A stretch of 60,313 nucleotides of DNA, from positions 1 through 60,313 of the forward strand of contig QFBQ01000005.1 of NCBI GenBank assembly GCA_003265885.1, given 5' to 3'. This document shows positions 1 to 9,500 of the stretch, piece after piece. The position numbers were made by a program, and so were the translations under genes. This stretch comes from Candidatus Marinamargulisbacteria bacterium SCGC AG-343-D04. Its GTDB lineage: Bacteria; Margulisbacteria; Marinamargulisbacteria; GCA-2716485; GCA-002719695. Each line of letters starts with the position of its first letter. Within the stretch, counting starts at the first letter, position 1. A model generated the notes under the pieces. That model had not been told where the DNA came from. It worked only from the letters and a program-made list of their open reading frames with translations, and made no database searches.

Positions 1-542
1 AGTTGCTTCATACTTGTGGCGATATGAGGAGTTAAAAGGTTTTTTGGGTGTATAGGATATAGATGTAGAGTTATGTATTTGGGTATGCTGAGATTAACGG
101 TGTTGTAGATATCTGTAAATTCGTTTGAAAAAAATATAATAAAATATGTAATGCCTGATTTATTAAGTTTAATGATGTCATTTTTGATGAGGTTTATTTT
201 TTGAGTTTTATTGTTTTTTTTGGGGAAGGAAATGCAGTGAAAAGAGTTGGGGATTAAGCATTCTTTTTTTGATAGTGAATCGGTGAGGCAGATGGTTTTA
301 TCTTTTAAGACTTCTGTTGTAAATAATTTATTCTTGATGTGATCTAGAGGAAGTAGCTCTTTTTGTTGAAGAGCTCGTATTGTTTTGATGAGTTTAATAT
401 CGTTATTATCGAACAATCTCGTGTTTCCATCGCTTCGCTTAACATTTGGGAGTAAATGGAGTTGGTCGTAGTAGCGAATGGTTCTAGGGGTAATTTGGAG
501 TAATTTAGTGAGCTCTCCAATTTTGAAAAGATCATGTTTCAT
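1..542 (-). CDS. MerR-family transcriptional regulator (3' end cut by window edge)
   Basis: A reading frame opens with ATG at 542-540 and stays open to base 1, so the C-terminus is missing. The N-terminus reads FKIGELTKLLQITPRTIRYY, the winged helix-turn-helix signature of MerR proteins, followed by DQLHLLPNVKRSDGNTRLF and a helical stretch typical of the dimerisation arm. MerR proteins bind promoters as dimers and act on effector binding. The visible effector part (about residues 75-180) is Lys/Asn-rich, and I cannot tell its ligand. The start overlaps the end of the upstream gene by 11 bases, suggesting translational coupling with the exported protein and trxA. A 63-codon ORF inside it in another frame is a shadow. 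Confidence 0.85.
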   Translation of the reverse strand, partial: MKHDLFKIGELTKLLQITPRTIRYYDQLHLLPNVKRSDGNTRLFDNNDIKLIKTIRALQQKELLPLDHIKNKLFTTEVLKDKTICLTDSLSKKECLIPNSFHCISFPKKNNKTQKINLIKNDIIKLNKSGITYFIIFFSNEFTDIYNTVNLSIPKYITLHLYPIHPKNLLTPHIATSMKQ

Positions 543-1785
543 CGAGAGATATCTTCCATTTTTTTTCTATTGTATTTGCTTCAGAATAAACGCCTTTTGC
601 CTTAATGGTTAATGTTCCGTTTATAAAATGTGAGGGGATATTATTGAATGTGAGTCGAAATCGATTAGAAGGGCTTTTTTTTGATAAGAGTTCTTTTTTG
701 TGTTTTTTGTCAGGGCCAGTTAAGTGTATGGTTATATCTGAAGGCATAATTGTTGTAAAGTCGCATGATATTGATAGTGAATCATTGTGTGTTTTTGCAG
801 AAAAATGATGAGGGTAAATATCCGTTCTCATTGTATAGTAAGCCCCTTCTTTAGTGTTGAAAATGGCAATGTTTCCATAAGATTTATATACTGAAATTGT
901 TTGTGGAGGACCTTTTAGATGTTTGATGCCAACGTGAGTAAGATAGGTTCCATTTGAGGAATATTTATAAAGATTTTTGTGTGCTGTTGAAGCGAGGAGG
1001 ATGTCTTCATGTTGGGTAGAATCGATTAAGTTGAGTTGGTTTTCGTTTTTGATTGATTTTATTAGTGTTCCGTTTTTGTTATAAAAATGAATTGATTTGT
1101 TTGTGATAATAACACTGTTATTGAATCGAGTTAAGGTAAAGCTGATTATTTTTTCTTTTTTTTGAAGTGTTTTTATATGCTTGGATATGGAGTTAGATAT
1201 GCTTTTTGAAAGAGTTGAAGATGTTAAGTTTAGAGAGAGGATGTCTAGTTTATGTGGGTATAATATGCCGATTAGAGAATCGGAGGAATCTAGTTTGAGT
1301 GCATTCTTAGAGATAGGTCGTGATGTGAGCAGGGTTAATTGTTTTGAAATAGCGTTATAGTGATAGTGAAAAAGTTGATTTTCTGTTATGAAATAGATAT
1401 CTCCATTAGATGTGATGGAAATGTCTATAGGTTTTGAGCTAGGAGTTGGGATATGAAATAGTTTGCTGAAACCAAAAGGCTCAAATTGGTAGTAAAAAAG
1501 AGTGGATTTATTGTTTGAGATGCCTGCTGCAAAAGGAATTCTGTTTGGCCAAAATCTGGGGAGTAATTCTTTTTTTAGTTGTGCGATGTCACAGTATGAT
1601 ACTGAGGAAATCTTTGTTCCGGGAAAATTTTTATTTATATACCATTTATTGATGGTGGTCATGTGATTGTATGGTGCTACAGTATAGTTAGGAGTGACAA
1701 TGTTAGAATGAGCAAGAGATGAGAATAGGGGGATAAAAAAAATAACTAGGATAGTATATCCCAAGTTATTGTATTTTCTAGTCAT
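532..1785 (-). CDS. Exported hypothetical protein, probable beta-propeller plus C-terminal beta domain
   Basis: This 417-residue protein has a signal peptide: basic MTRKYNN, a hydrophobic core to about residue 22, then SLAHS. Residues 85-330 contain repeated short strands with the pattern hydrophobic-Asn-Gly-Asp-hydrophobic (for example ITSNGDIYFITENQLFHY) and NKNGTLIKSI, as in NHL/PQQ-type propellers. The last 90 residues look like an Ig-like domain (DITIHLTGPDKKHK). No catalytic motif is evident. It starts 9 bases after the trxA stop, so it is probably cotranscribed with trxA and the MerR gene. I do not recognise the family; the propeller reading is inference. Confidence 0.7.
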   Translation of the reverse strand: MTRKYNNLGYTILVIFFIPLFSSLAHSNIVTPNYTVAPYNHMTTINKWYINKNFPGTKISSVSYCDIAQLKKELLPRFWPNRIPFAAGISNNKSTLFYYQFEPFGFSKLFHIPTPSSKPIDISITSNGDIYFITENQLFHYHYNAISKQLTLLTSRPISKNALKLDSSDSLIGILYPHKLDILSLNLTSSTLSKSISNSISKHIKTLQKKEKIISFTLTRFNNSVIITNKSIHFYNKNGTLIKSIKNENQLNLIDSTQHEDILLASTAHKNLYKYSSNGTYLTHVGIKHLKGPPQTISVYKSYGNIAIFNTKEGAYYTMRTDIYPHHFSAKTHNDSLSISCDFTTIMPSDITIHLTGPDKKHKKELLSKKSPSNRFRLTFNNIPSHFINGTLTIKAKGVYSEANTIEKKWKISLDET

Positions 1786-1794
1786 AGGTAAGGT

Positions 1795-2118
1795 TTATAA
1801 AAATGGTTTTATTTCTGTTTCAAAAGACTCTTCGGATTTATGTCCAATGACTCTATGTACTTCTTTTCCATTTTTAAATAGGATACAGCAAGGTATGGAT
1901 GTTATTTGGAATTGTTGAGCTGTAGAGGCGTTTTCATCAGTGTTTAACTTGTAGATGATAAGGGAATCCTTATGGGTTTCACTAATTTTTTCTAAAGTTG
2001 GGGCGAGCATTTTGCAAGGGCCGCACCAATCTGCCCAAAAATCGACAATGATGAGTTTTGATTCACCTTGCGATATTTTTTCTTGGAAGGTATCGTCAGA
2101 AATTATTTGTGTAGACAT
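1795..2118 (-). CDS. trxA: Thioredoxin
   Basis: A 107-residue single-domain thioredoxin of normal family length. The active site WADWCGPCKM (about residues 28-37) has the CGPC redox pair, and the cis-proline loop reads TSIPCCILFKNG. Thioredoxin reduces disulfides of cytoplasmic proteins with electrons from thioredoxin reductase. There is no signal peptide, so it should act in the cytoplasm. One oddity is the extra Cys pair directly after the cis-proline (IPCCILF), where most family members have Thr-Leu. The ATG has a good ribosome site (AAGGAG) seven bases upstream, and a near-consensus promoter lies at 2178-2206. Confidence 0.95.
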   Translation of the reverse strand: MSTQIISDDTFQEKISQGESKLIIVDFWADWCGPCKMLAPTLEKISETHKDSLIIYKLNTDENASTAQQFQITSIPCCILFKNGKEVHRVIGHKSEESFETEIKPFL

Positions 2119-2177
2119 GTGTATCTCCTTAAGATTTACTATATGTTTAATTTTTATAATAGTTTTTATGTGTATTT

Positions 2178-2206
2178 ATTTTAGGATTCAATTTTAGTAC
2201 TGTCAA
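2178..2206 (-). promoter_or_regulatory. Sigma-70-type promoter of trxA
   Basis: On the minus strand TTGACA (2206-2201) and TAAAAT (2183-2178) are separated by exactly 17 bases. The -35 box is perfect and the -10 box has one mismatch. Transcription would begin about 50 bases upstream of the trxA ATG. Confidence 0.7.
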
Positions 2207-2228
2207 ATTTTTATAAATAGAAGGGGCT

Positions 2229-3389
2229 CTATAGGATAGTATGAGGAGGGGTTTTACTGTTATGTAAATTATGGATATTACAAAAGTGTACGGCAAAGGT
2301 ATCTGTCATCCCTGCGATATAGAATCCAATAGTTTTGTTAAACGAATAGTCGTTTTTTTGAATGAGTTTTAAAAATGAATTTGGGAGAAGTTGACTGTTT
2401 TGTTTTAGAAAATGAAACATATTGTTAATAATAGTTTGGCCAAGTTGGTTGGATTCTTTGATTTTTTTGTGTCTATAGAGGTTTTTGTAGAGGTAGTGTC
2501 GTAATTCATTGTTTTTTTCAGTCATTTCTTTATCGAAACTTATGACAGATTTGTTTAGTTCTTGTACGTCATTTAGTGTTTTAATGTTATATTTTTGAAT
2601 TGTTTTTTTAGATGAATTGTAGATATTGAGTACTTGCTGGGAGATTATAGAGCTATTTACTAGGTGTTTAGTTTCGTGTTTTTCTAAGTTAGTGTATTCT
2701 TTGGCTATTTGTGAGTGTGCTTCTTTGATTAACTGAATGTTTTTAATGAGGTCGTTAATGTCTAGGAGTGTGGAGGTTAGCCCGTCATCGATATCATGAT
2801 TGTTATAGGCAACTTCATCGGCAATATTAGCTATTTGAGCTTCTAAAGAAACAAACTGAGAGTTTATCGTTGGATTATCCCAGGGTGTTTGATGTTTTTT
2901 TAATCCTTCTTTTACTTCAAAGCTTAGATTGAGTCCTCTGAAATCTGGATATTTCTGCTCTAGCTCTTCTACTATTTTAAGGCTATGAAGGTTATGCTCG
3001 AATCCTCCTTCATCTAGTAATAACGTATTCAGGGCTTCTTCCCCGGAATGTCCGAATGGAGAATGACCTAGATCGTGTGCTAAAGCTATGCATTCTGTTA
3101 AATCTTCATTGAGATGTAGTAATCGAGCCAGATGCCTAGATATTTGAGATACTTCTATAGTATGAGTGAGTCTTGAACGAAAATGATCGGATAGAATAGG
3201 TGTAAATACCTGTGTTTTGTCTTTTAGTCGTCTAAACGCTTTGGAATATATAATTCTATCTCTGTCACGTTGAAAACAGGTTCTTGTTTGAGATGGTTTT
3301 TCTTTGTGTGTTCGTCCTTTTGACGTTTTGCTTTTTACGGCATAAGGAGTTAGTAATGAATCTTCTAAATTTTCGAAGTGTTGTTTCAC
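2229..3389 (-). CDS. dgt: Deoxyguanosinetriphosphate triphosphohydrolase (HD domain)
   Basis: This 386-residue protein belongs to the dGTPase branch of the HD superfamily, which removes triphosphate from dGTP (and often other dNTPs) and so tunes nucleotide pools. The N-terminal signature FQRDRDRIIYSKAFRRLKDK is followed by the metal ligands: His of HTIEVSQISRHLARL, the HD pair in ALAHDLGHSPFGHSG, and a distal Asp in IADEVAYNNHDIDD. The start is a GTG that directly abuts the tsf stop (TAA then GTG). I see no ribosome site of its own, so translation is probably coupled to tsf. It is the last gene of the rpsB-tsf-dgt set. Confidence 0.9.
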   Translation of the reverse strand: MKQHFENLEDSLLTPYAVKSKTSKGRTHKEKPSQTRTCFQRDRDRIIYSKAFRRLKDKTQVFTPILSDHFRSRLTHTIEVSQISRHLARLLHLNEDLTECIALAHDLGHSPFGHSGEEALNTLLLDEGGFEHNLHSLKIVEELEQKYPDFRGLNLSFEVKEGLKKHQTPWDNPTINSQFVSLEAQIANIADEVAYNNHDIDDGLTSTLLDINDLIKNIQLIKEAHSQIAKEYTNLEKHETKHLVNSSIISQQVLNIYNSSKKTIQKYNIKTLNDVQELNKSVISFDKEMTEKNNELRHYLYKNLYRHKKIKESNQLGQTIINNMFHFLKQNSQLLPNSFLKLIQKNDYSFNKTIGFYIAGMTDTFAVHFCNIHNLHNSKTPPHTIL

Positions 3390-4199
3390 TTAGCTTAGGG
3401 AGAATCTGATGAATTTGGTGATTTCTTCGCCATTTCCTAATACTTGTTTAACGGATAGTTTGTCATCTTTGATATAAGCTTGTTCAATTAGACATACTTC
3501 TTTGTAGTATTTATTAATTCTTCCTTCGGTTATTTTTTCTATTATTGCTTCAGGTTTCCCTTCTTGCAATGCTTGTTTTTTGATGATTTCTTTTTCATTG
3601 TCCAACTCTGTTGGATCAACGTCTTTTGGTGACAGGTATGCTGGGTTTGTTGCTGCAATATGCATGGCAATTGATTTTGCTGTTTCATTATCTATGGATT
3701 TGTTGAATGATACTATAACTCCAATTTTTCCATTCATGTGAATGTAACTCGATAAATATTCTTGGTTGGTTAATGGCTTGAATTGTTTTACAGAAATATT
3801 TTCACCGAGTTTCATGACATATTCTGACATGAAATCTGCATATGTTTTTCCTGAAACTGTTAAGCTTTTTAATTCTTCTAATGTATTAATTTTCTTTTCT
3901 AAAATGAGTTGGCATAGATTTATTCCACATTCCTTAAATTGATCATTGTTAGCTACAAAGTCAGTTTCGCAGTTTAATTCAAGTATTACAGCAGAGTTAT
4001 CAGATTCTTTGATGAATATTTGACCTTCATTTGTAGATCGACCAGATTTTTTAGATGCTTTCGCAAGTCCTTTTTCCCGTAATTTTTTTATGGCATCTTC
4101 AATGTTTCCATCTGTTTCAACTAAGACTTTTTTGCAGTCCATAAGACCAACACCTGTTTTTTCTCTTAATTCGTTTACTTGGCTTGCTGTAATTGTCAT
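3390..4199 (-). CDS. tsf: Translation elongation factor Ts
   Basis: EF-Ts, the nucleotide exchange factor for EF-Tu, 269 residues (within the usual 200-300). The N-terminal UBA-like domain carries the family signature LREKTGVGLMDCKKVLVE. The core has the second signature ELNCETDFVANNDQF. The C-terminal part holds the dimerisation and coiled regions. A strong ribosome site (AAGGAG) precedes the ATG. It lies 22 bases downstream of rpsB, the standard bacterial order, and is directly followed by dgt. Confidence 0.97.
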   Translation of the reverse strand: MTITASQVNELREKTGVGLMDCKKVLVETDGNIEDAIKKLREKGLAKASKKSGRSTNEGQIFIKESDNSAVILELNCETDFVANNDQFKECGINLCQLILEKKINTLEELKSLTVSGKTYADFMSEYVMKLGENISVKQFKPLTNQEYLSSYIHMNGKIGVIVSFNKSIDNETAKSIAMHIAATNPAYLSPKDVDPTELDNEKEIIKKQALQEGKPEAIIEKITEGRINKYYKEVCLIEQAYIKDDKLSVKQVLGNGEEITKFIRFSLS

Positions 4200-4221
4200 T
4201 TCAATTCTCCTTAAATATCGA

Positions 4222-5259
4222 CTATTTCTTTTTGTCTTTTGAGCTTGTAGTTTTTTTTGTCTTAGGGTTTTCTTTGTTTTCTAATTCTTTTGTTTTGGAG
4301 GATGTCTTTTTTTCTTTAGGTTTTTCTTCAGTTTTTATGTCTTTGGTTTTAGCAGTAGTCTTTTTTTTCTTCTCTTTGATTTCTTCAGCTTCTTCTTTAG
4401 CTTCTTTTTTAGCTTCTTTTTTAGCTTCTTCTTTAGTTTCTTTTTTAGTTTCTTTTTTAGCTTCTTCTTTAGTTTCTTTTTTAGCTTCTTCTTTAGTTTC
4501 TTTTTTAGCTTCTTCTTTGGCTTCACTTACTGTGCTTTTCTTTTTTTCTGTTTCGTGGATAATGTCTTTTTGACCTTCTAGAATACCATTAGCCATGATT
4601 GAGCAAAGTAATTTAACTGCTCTTATTGCATCATCGTTGGCAGGAATTGGATAATCTACTTCATTGGGGTTTGCATTTGTATCAACAATTCCAATGATCG
4701 GGATTTTTAATTTTTGTGCTTCTTTAATAGCTAATTGTTCTTTTTTGATATCTACGATGAATAAGGCAGTAGGGATTTTTATCATGTTTTTGATGCCTTC
4801 AAGGTTATGTAGGAGTTTATTGTAAGCTTTAGTTTTTTTTGCTTTTTCTTTGTTTGATAGTTGGTCTAGAATCCCATCTTCTTGTAAACGTTCAAAATCT
4901 TTTAATTTATTAATGCTTTGTCGAATGGTTGAAATGTTGGTTAATGTTCCACCTAGCCATCTATGGTTTACATAAGGCATGTCGCATCTTTCAGCTTCAG
5001 TTTTTATGGCATCTTGTGCTTGTTTTTTTGTTCCTACGAAGAGAACAGAACCGTTGTTTTTGATTATTTCTTTAATGAAGGCATAAGCGATATTTATAAG
5101 TTGTATGGATTGTTGTAGGTCAATGACGTGTATTCCATTTCTTGAAGTGAAAATGTATTTTTTCATTTTAGGGTCCCATCTTTTTGTTTGATGACCAAAA
5201 TGTACACCACATTCCAATAGTTGTCTCATTGTAACTGCTTCTTTTAATTCTTCTTCCAC
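4222..5259 (-). CDS. rpsB: Ribosomal protein uS2 with long Lys/Glu repeat tail
   Basis: Residues 1-230 are a complete uS2, a component of the small ribosomal subunit (MRQLLECGVHFGHQTKRWDP, MPYVNHRWLGGTLTN, PIIGIVDTNANPNEVDYPIP). The protein then continues for about 115 residues as a highly charged tail made of KKETKEEA-type units and Lys/Thr stretches, giving 345 residues against the usual 230-260. The start is GTG at 5259, supported by GAGG a few bases upstream; an in-frame ATG eleven codons later would trim the N-terminus. Short ORFs seen on both strands across the tail are artefacts of the repeat. The tail is probably disordered and its role is unknown. Confidence 0.95.
   Translation of the reverse strand: MEEELKEAVTMRQLLECGVHFGHQTKRWDPKMKKYIFTSRNGIHVIDLQQSIQLINIAYAFIKEIIKNNGSVLFVGTKKQAQDAIKTEAERCDMPYVNHRWLGGTLTNISTIRQSINKLKDFERLQEDGILDQLSNKEKAKKTKAYNKLLHNLEGIKNMIKIPTALFIVDIKKEQLAIKEAQKLKIPIIGIVDTNANPNEVDYPIPANDDAIRAVKLLCSIMANGILEGQKDIIHETEKKKSTVSEAKEEAKKETKEEAKKETKEEAKKETKKETKEEAKKEAKKEAKEEAEEIKEKKKKTTAKTKDIKTEEKPKEKKTSSKTKELENKENPKTKKTTSSKDKKK
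4388..4524 (-). repeat. Tandem 12/24-bp repeat inside rpsB tail
   Basis: The sequence repeats GCTTCTTCTTTAGTTTCTTT-type units with 12- and 24-base periods, encoding KKETKEEA, KKEA and EEA units on the minus strand. All periods are multiples of three, so expansion or contraction by replication slippage would keep the rpsB frame open. Confidence 0.85.
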
Positions 5260-5284
5260 GTTTGCCTCACTTGTATTAATATTG

Positions 5285-5302
5285 ATGTTATTTATTTAAC
5301 AT
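5285..5302. promoter_or_regulatory. Inverted repeat in the rpsB leader
   Basis: ATGTTA and TAACAT arms of six bases are separated by a six-base AT loop, between the rpsB promoter and its start codon. It could be an operator or a small RNA stem for rpsB autoregulation. In sequence this AT-rich it may also be chance. Confidence 0.3.
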
Positions 5303-5311
5303 GAGGTTTTG

Positions 5312-5340
5312 ATTTTATAAGGCTCGTTAGCTTGAGTCAA
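5312..5340 (-). promoter_or_regulatory. Sigma-70-type promoter of rpsB-tsf-dgt
   Basis: On the minus strand TTGACT (5340-5335) and TAAAAT (5317-5312) are 17 bases apart, about 50 bases upstream of the rpsB GTG. The divergent response-regulator gene begins only 26 bases beyond the -35 box, so the two transcription units share this short region. Confidence 0.65.
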
Positions 5341-5365
5341 GCATTTTAAGTTAGGAGGTTATTGT

Positions 5366-6505
5366 TTGGGTATTTTTTTGACAATATTATCGCCATATGA
5401 TGAAGATTGTAATTTTATTAAAAAACATTTTTCCTTGGGTTTTCATGTTAATTTTTTTTCAGATGTTTCAGATTGCTTTTCTTTTTTAGAATCAAATATA
5501 TCTCGAGATAATATTGTTTTAATATCTACTAAATTAGATGAAGAGTACAAGAATGTCTTGAAGGGTGTTTCTTCGATTGATACGTCCATAGTTTCTATTG
5601 TTTATACTGCTTCTGGTACTTCACGTGATGTTGTTCTTGCTATTGAACAGGGGGCGTTTGACTTTGTTGTTATTGATTATTCCTATCAACAATTAATTGA
5701 TAGTATTAAATATGCAGTTAATTCCTTTTTAGCTATAGAAGAAAATGAGTATGAATCACTTTGTTTTAAGGAAAAGAACTTTCACTTTATGTTTAATGAT
5801 ATTTTTGATCATAATTGTAATGGAGTTTCGAAGACGACTCTTTTAAAGATTAAACAAAAACTGGATGTGTGGGTGGCGTCTGAAAAGAAAGATATGGAGG
5901 ATGTTTCCATTTTAATTGTAGAAGATGAGTTTGTTTACTTACATTTTTTGAAAGATATGTTGTCTTCTTATTATACGGTGGAGTGTGCTAGTAATGGAGA
6001 GGAAGCAATTGGATTTTTTGAAAATAGACAATTCGATATAGTTTTATTGGATTTGTTTTTACCTGATATGCCGGGCAAGGATGTTTTGAAGACCATTAAA
6101 TTGCATAATTCTCAGTGTCAGGTTGTGGTTATTACGGCATTTGATTTTGCAGAACAAGCATCGGATGTGGTTAAGGCTGGAGTGGCGGCTTATTTAAATA
6201 AGCCCATATTGAAAGAGGATTTGTTAAATACTGTTCAGAAAACAGTGTTGAATTATAAGAATGAATTTGTCTTAAAAAAAGCTATGAAAGAATTTTTTTC
6301 TAATGAGCTTCTTTTAGAGGAAAAATTAGTGTTAATGGAGTGTTTGTATGAGTATAAATCTAGTCGGAATGAGATGTTTGTTATTGAGGATTTGTATTCA
6401 TTTTTTCCTAAATTGAAAGAAAAAAATATTCCAGATAAATTTGCTTTCCCGCATGAGGTAACTCGTAAAAATTTAGATATGTTTATTAAGCATAATGATG
6501 CTTAA
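5366..6505 (+). CDS. Tandem-receiver response regulator (degenerate REC plus active REC)
   Basis: This 379-residue protein starts at TTG, seven bases after a perfect AGGAGG. Residues 1-125 have the receiver fold pattern but lack the acceptor Asp (VLISTKLDEE, where VLLD would be expected) and a normal acidic pair, so this domain is probably not phosphorylated. Residues 180-300 are a complete receiver: acidic residues E186/D187, acceptor D229 in VLLDLFLPDMPG, T257 and K279 in NKPI. The last 80 residues are helical with no DNA-binding or enzyme motif that I recognise. The gene converges with the large kinase gene 15 bases away, which suggests a pair. The output is probably protein-protein interaction. 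Confidence 0.88.
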   Translation: MGIFLTILSPYDEDCNFIKKHFSLGFHVNFFSDVSDCFSFLESNISRDNIVLISTKLDEEYKNVLKGVSSIDTSIVSIVYTASGTSRDVVLAIEQGAFDFVVIDYSYQQLIDSIKYAVNSFLAIEENEYESLCFKEKNFHFMFNDIFDHNCNGVSKTTLLKIKQKLDVWVASEKKDMEDVSILIVEDEFVYLHFLKDMLSSYYTVECASNGEEAIGFFENRQFDIVLLDLFLPDMPGKDVLKTIKLHNSQCQVVVITAFDFAEQASDVVKAGVAAYLNKPILKEDLLNTVQKTVLNYKNEFVLKKAMKEFFSNELLLEEKLVLMECLYEYKSSRNEMFVIEDLYSFFPKLKEKNIPDKFAFPHEVTRKNLDMFIKHNDA

Positions 6506-6520
6506 TACTGAGTGTATAAT

Positions 6521-9500
6521 TTATACCGGTAAGGAAAGAGATATTAACGTGTATTTATTTAATTCGGATTCAATATCGATACTTCCCTTGTGGTCGCTTA
6601 TGATTTTGCTAACAATGGATAAGCCTAATCCGGAGTTAGCGTGATTAGTTGAATAGAATGGATCGAATATTTTTGGGAGTAATTCGTTAGCAATTCCTTT
6701 TCCAGTGTCTTTGAATGTAATTATTATCTTTTTTTCAGGGTGAGTTTTATAAGAGGTTGAAATTGTAATAGATCCTTTCTTTGAAATGGCCTGGATGCTA
6801 TTGAGAATGATGTTTAAAAATGCCTGACTTATACTATGTTTGTCAATAAAGACTAGAGGGCAAGAAGAGAGGTTTTTATCTATGGTGATGAATCTTTTTT
6901 TGCACTCTGCGCTAGATACTAAAATGGCATCATTTAAGATGTCTGTAATGTTTTCATATTTTTTTGAATGAGAAACGGGAGATCCATATTTTAGCATGGT
7001 GGATGTGATGTGTTTTAGGCGAATGATGCAGTTTTTGATGCTTTGTATGTACTGAGTTGTTTTTTCTTTATTATCTAAGTTATCATGAATGAGTTCAATT
7101 CCAGACAAAATCATAGCCATAGGATTTCTTATTTCGTGGGCAACTCCTCTGGTGAGTGTGGCAAATGCGGATTGCTCGGCTTCTTTTTCAGCTAAAGAGT
7201 CGCTTATTTTCTTTTCTTGTTCTACTTTTGCGATGTGCGTGACTTGATTATTTACTTTTGTTTCTAATTGTTGAATAAGAGTTTTATTTTCAGATAAAAG
7301 GTAAGAGTTTTTTAAAGCTATGGCACTGTGTGTTGCTAGAATTCTTAGTGTTTCGATATTTTCTTCTGTGAATGTATGGTTTGGGTCTCTTTCTAGAAAA
7401 ATAATTCCTAATACGTTATCTTGTTGAATTAATGGGATGCTTAAAATAGTTTTACTGCCATTTTTTTGAGTATATTCGTCTAAAAATGATGTGTTTTCAT
7501 GTAGAAATGGTATATATACTTCTTTCTTGGATTGAAGAGTATATTCAATGATGGATGAGGATATCTTGTTTTGACATTCTGTAATAGCTTGCCCAATTAT
7601 AAAATATTTATGGTTTGTGATTTGTGAATGTAATATTAATTCATTCGATAGATGAGATACGAAGCTTGATTTTATAGTTAGAAATTGTTCTTCGATAATG
7701 TAGAGTAATGATCTGATTAGTTCTGATACTTTTGTGTTTTGTGATAAGGAATGAGTTGTTTTAATGGTAGTAATGATGTTTTCTATAGGATATGAAGATT
7801 TTTCTAGCCTCGGGGTATATTGAGAGTATGTTTCTTTAAGAAATTTTGTTATATGGTTATATTTTAGCTTATTATTCCATTGGCTATAAGAAGTTAACGC
7901 TTTTGATAAATAAAAGTTAGCTTGTTTATGAATAGATTTATATGAAAAATATAATCCTATATATTCATATGCATGAGCTTTAGTTGCCATGTTATGAGTG
8001 GGAAGGGTTTCTAAATGTTTATAGCATGTGGTTAGATTATTATTTAAGAGGGTGTCTATAATGGCTATTACACGGATGTGATCCTTGAAGTGTTGCTTAG
8101 ATTTTCTTGGTAACTTATCGAAAATCTTTTTGTGTTTCTGGAACTTTTTGTAGGTGTTTTTTTTGAAAGATGTTAATAATAGCTGTCCATAAACTAAGCA
8201 TGAATAATAATGAAAACTATAAAAGAAAATTCCTGAAATTGGATTAAAGGTGATACTTTTTATCATTTTTTCAGCCTTTATATAGTCTCCTTTGTAGAAC
8301 AAATAAATCATTATTTGGAGGTTTGTTCCTATTTTAACCCATGAGTTTCCAGCGCTAGAGGGGAAATCATTTATTTTGTTTAGAAAGTTGATAGACGGAT
8401 CTTCTAAGCTAGAGTAGAAAAGAAAATAATTCAGGTATGCGATATAGTTTTGTTCGTTCATATAGTTTTTTACCCAAGACAAGTTTTTTTGAGAGATGCT
8501 ACTTATGTTTTGTATGTTTTTTCCAATGAAAAATTGCATATAATTATGGCATAGTAATGAGGCATATGCATAAAAAGTATTATTTGATTTTTTGCATTCT
8601 AGAAATAGTTCATAAGAACGGTTTTCGTATTGAGTGAATGATGAGAATGGAAGATTTATATGTAGATCAATGATCATCAATAATTTTTGTTTAAGTTCTT
8701 TGGAATATATGTTTTTTAGGTCTTTTTTTTGAACATAACGATATGGTTTTTGGATAATGTGAAGAGAAGTTAATAGGTATAGGAATAAAATTGATGAAAA
8801 TGTTTGATAGGGGTTGTTGGTCGTGTTTACGCTGAGTTTATATATGAGAATGTTTTGATATAAGAAAAGAAATTCTGATTTCTCCCCGGAGGTTACTAGG
8901 CTTTTAAGTATGATATCTAGGATTAATGCATTTGTTCTGTTTAGTTTTTTGTTTTTTTTATAAAATATTTTTTGAAAAAATGCGATGCTTAGTTGATGGA
9001 GGCATAAAAGGATGGTGTATATGTTGTTTAAGTGTTCTTTTGGGTAGGGGATTTTAAAATGTTTGAGAGTTTTATAAATAATATGGTGGGAATTAAGTGG
9101 GTCGCCCTTTTTATTGTAAAGATTTATTTCCGTGTATTTAATGGCCAGCTTTGTCTTGTTTTCTTGGGTTTTGTTGAAGATGTAATTAAAGGTTTGTTGT
9201 GAAAGGTGGAGTTTGTTTAAATAGTATAGATCTAAAGCTTTGTCTATTAAAAGAGCTTTTTCTAGAGATTTGTGATTTTTTATATTTTCTTTGTGGATAT
9301 ACTTTAATACTCTATTTGTGAGTATTAGTCCAAGAGTGAACTCTCTTTTTCTTCGGAGTTCTTTAGAGAGATGTTTGTATTTATTTAGAATGGTTGATTT
9401 TGGATTATGCTTAAAATGGCTGCTTAAATTCTCACTAAGGCAAAATAAAGCTATGAATTCATTTTCTTTTGTTAAGGTGTTTTTATAAAGCTCTACTCCT

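Noticed and set aside
344..535. A 63-codon minus-strand ORF
   Set aside because: It lies inside the MerR gene in another frame; the MerR frame (start at 542) has an unmistakable helix-turn-helix and stays open to the window edge.
4193..4573. ORFs on both strands across the rpsB tail (126 and 63 codons)
   Set aside because: They are pure Phe/Ser/Leu or Lys/Leu low complexity produced by the tandem repeat read in other frames.
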